A stretch of DNA of 6,307 nucleotides from Candidatus Heimdallarchaeota archaeon (GTDB lineage Archaea > Asgardarchaeota > Heimdallarchaeia > Heimdallarchaeales > Heimdallarchaeaceae). Position 1 is the first letter of the stretch; each line of letters starts with the position of its first letter. Below are positions 6,109 to 6,307 of this stretch, piece after piece. Below the pieces are notes generated by a model. That model worked only from the letters and a program-made list of their open reading frames with translations, searched no databases and was not told the origin of the DNA. The position numbers and the translations under genes were made by a program. Location of the stretch: positions 1 to 6,307 of the forward strand of contig JAEOTG010000303.1 in assembly GCA_016839985.1 (NCBI GenBank). The letters are read 5' to 3'.

Positions 6109-6204
6109 ATTTTAAGAATTTAATAATTGTAGAAAAATAGAGATGTTTACACCAGTTTTTATCATGTTATAAAATTTAAATATTAGTTTAATTATTTTAA
6201 GAAT
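6109..6204 (+). repeat. 11-bp direct repeat ATTTTAAGAAT
   Basis: ATTTTAAGAAT occurs at 6109-6119 and again at 6194-6204, ending directly before the ATG at 6205. Both copies are in the divergent region between the DUF47 and right-edge genes. AT-rich, so possibly chance. Confidence 0.35.
6171..6182 (+). promoter_or_regulatory. BRE/TATA promoter of the right-edge gene (leaderless)
   Basis: AAAA followed by TTTAAATA (6175-6182), centred 26-27 bases before ATG 6205. This is the standard spacing for an archaeal transcript starting at the A of the start codon, and there is no ribosome site. It is the clearest archaeal signal in the window. Confidence 0.7.
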
Positions 6205-6307
6205 ATGACAACTACAATGGAAGTTGATTTGAACAAAGAGACATTTATGCCATTCTGGATAAGGGTATATAATGTCGTACTTGGATTAATATTATTTGGT
6301 GGTACAG
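6205..6307 (+). CDS. N-terminus of a probable membrane protein, partial (right edge)
   Basis: An open frame of 34 codons runs from ATG 6205 to the window end. The visible product is a polar start (MTTTMEVDLNKETFMPFWIR) followed by a hydrophobic stretch VYNVVLGLILFGGT that looks like the start of a first transmembrane segment. I do not recognise the family. The start is supported by a TATA box at leaderless spacing. The gene is divergent from the DUF47-pit operon, which does not by itself imply a role in phosphate uptake. Confidence 0.6.
   Translation, partial: MTTTMEVDLNKETFMPFWIRVYNVVLGLILFGGT

Overview
The window looks archaeal. It is AT-rich throughout. The best promoter-like site, an A-rich stretch plus TTTAAATA, lies about 26 bases before the ATG of the right-edge gene with no room for a leader, which is typical of archaeal leaderless transcription. 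Genes inside operons instead carry Shine-Dalgarno sites such as GGTGA and GGAGG. The gene content (an archaeal-type PiT transporter with its DUF47 partner, a TIGR04076 protein, and an expanded family resembling ATC hydrolase) would fit an uncultured lineage such as an Asgard archaeon. That lineage call is a guess from content, not shown by the sequence.

Positions 1-3566 hold one minus-strand operon of five tightly packed genes, read right to left. First comes a small TIGR04076-family protein (3237-3566). Three full-length paralogues of 288-290 residues follow (2358-3230, 1474-2340, 579-1451), which align with each other essentially without gaps. Last is a fourth, divergent relative (1-575) that runs off the left edge. 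Spacers are 6, 17, 22 and 3 nt. The paralogues have a variable helical N-terminal half and a strongly conserved C-terminal half with fixed Cys, Asp and His residues. I assign them to the L-2-amino-thiazoline-4-carboxylic acid hydrolase-like family (PF14196) by pattern, with moderate confidence. Their real substrate is unknown.

Positions 3567-3768 are a divergent intergenic region of about 200 bp with promoter-like elements on both strands and three short inverted repeats. To its right, a TehB-like SAM-dependent methyltransferase (3769-4338) is read on the plus strand, probably from a leaderless transcript.

Positions 4364-6062 hold a conventional phosphate-uptake pair on the minus strand: a DUF47/PhoU-like protein with a GTG start, followed by a PiT-family inorganic phosphate transporter. 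The pair converges on the methyltransferase across a 25-bp gap with T-tracts on both strands. On the plus strand, a leaderless gene for a probable membrane protein starts at 6205 and runs off the right edge.

There is no stretch above 300 bases without a gene. I saw no tRNA, rRNA, CRISPR array or mobile element. The most interesting part is the TIGR04076 plus four-paralogue operon, which may encode an undescribed sulfur or heterocycle-related pathway or a hetero-oligomeric complex.
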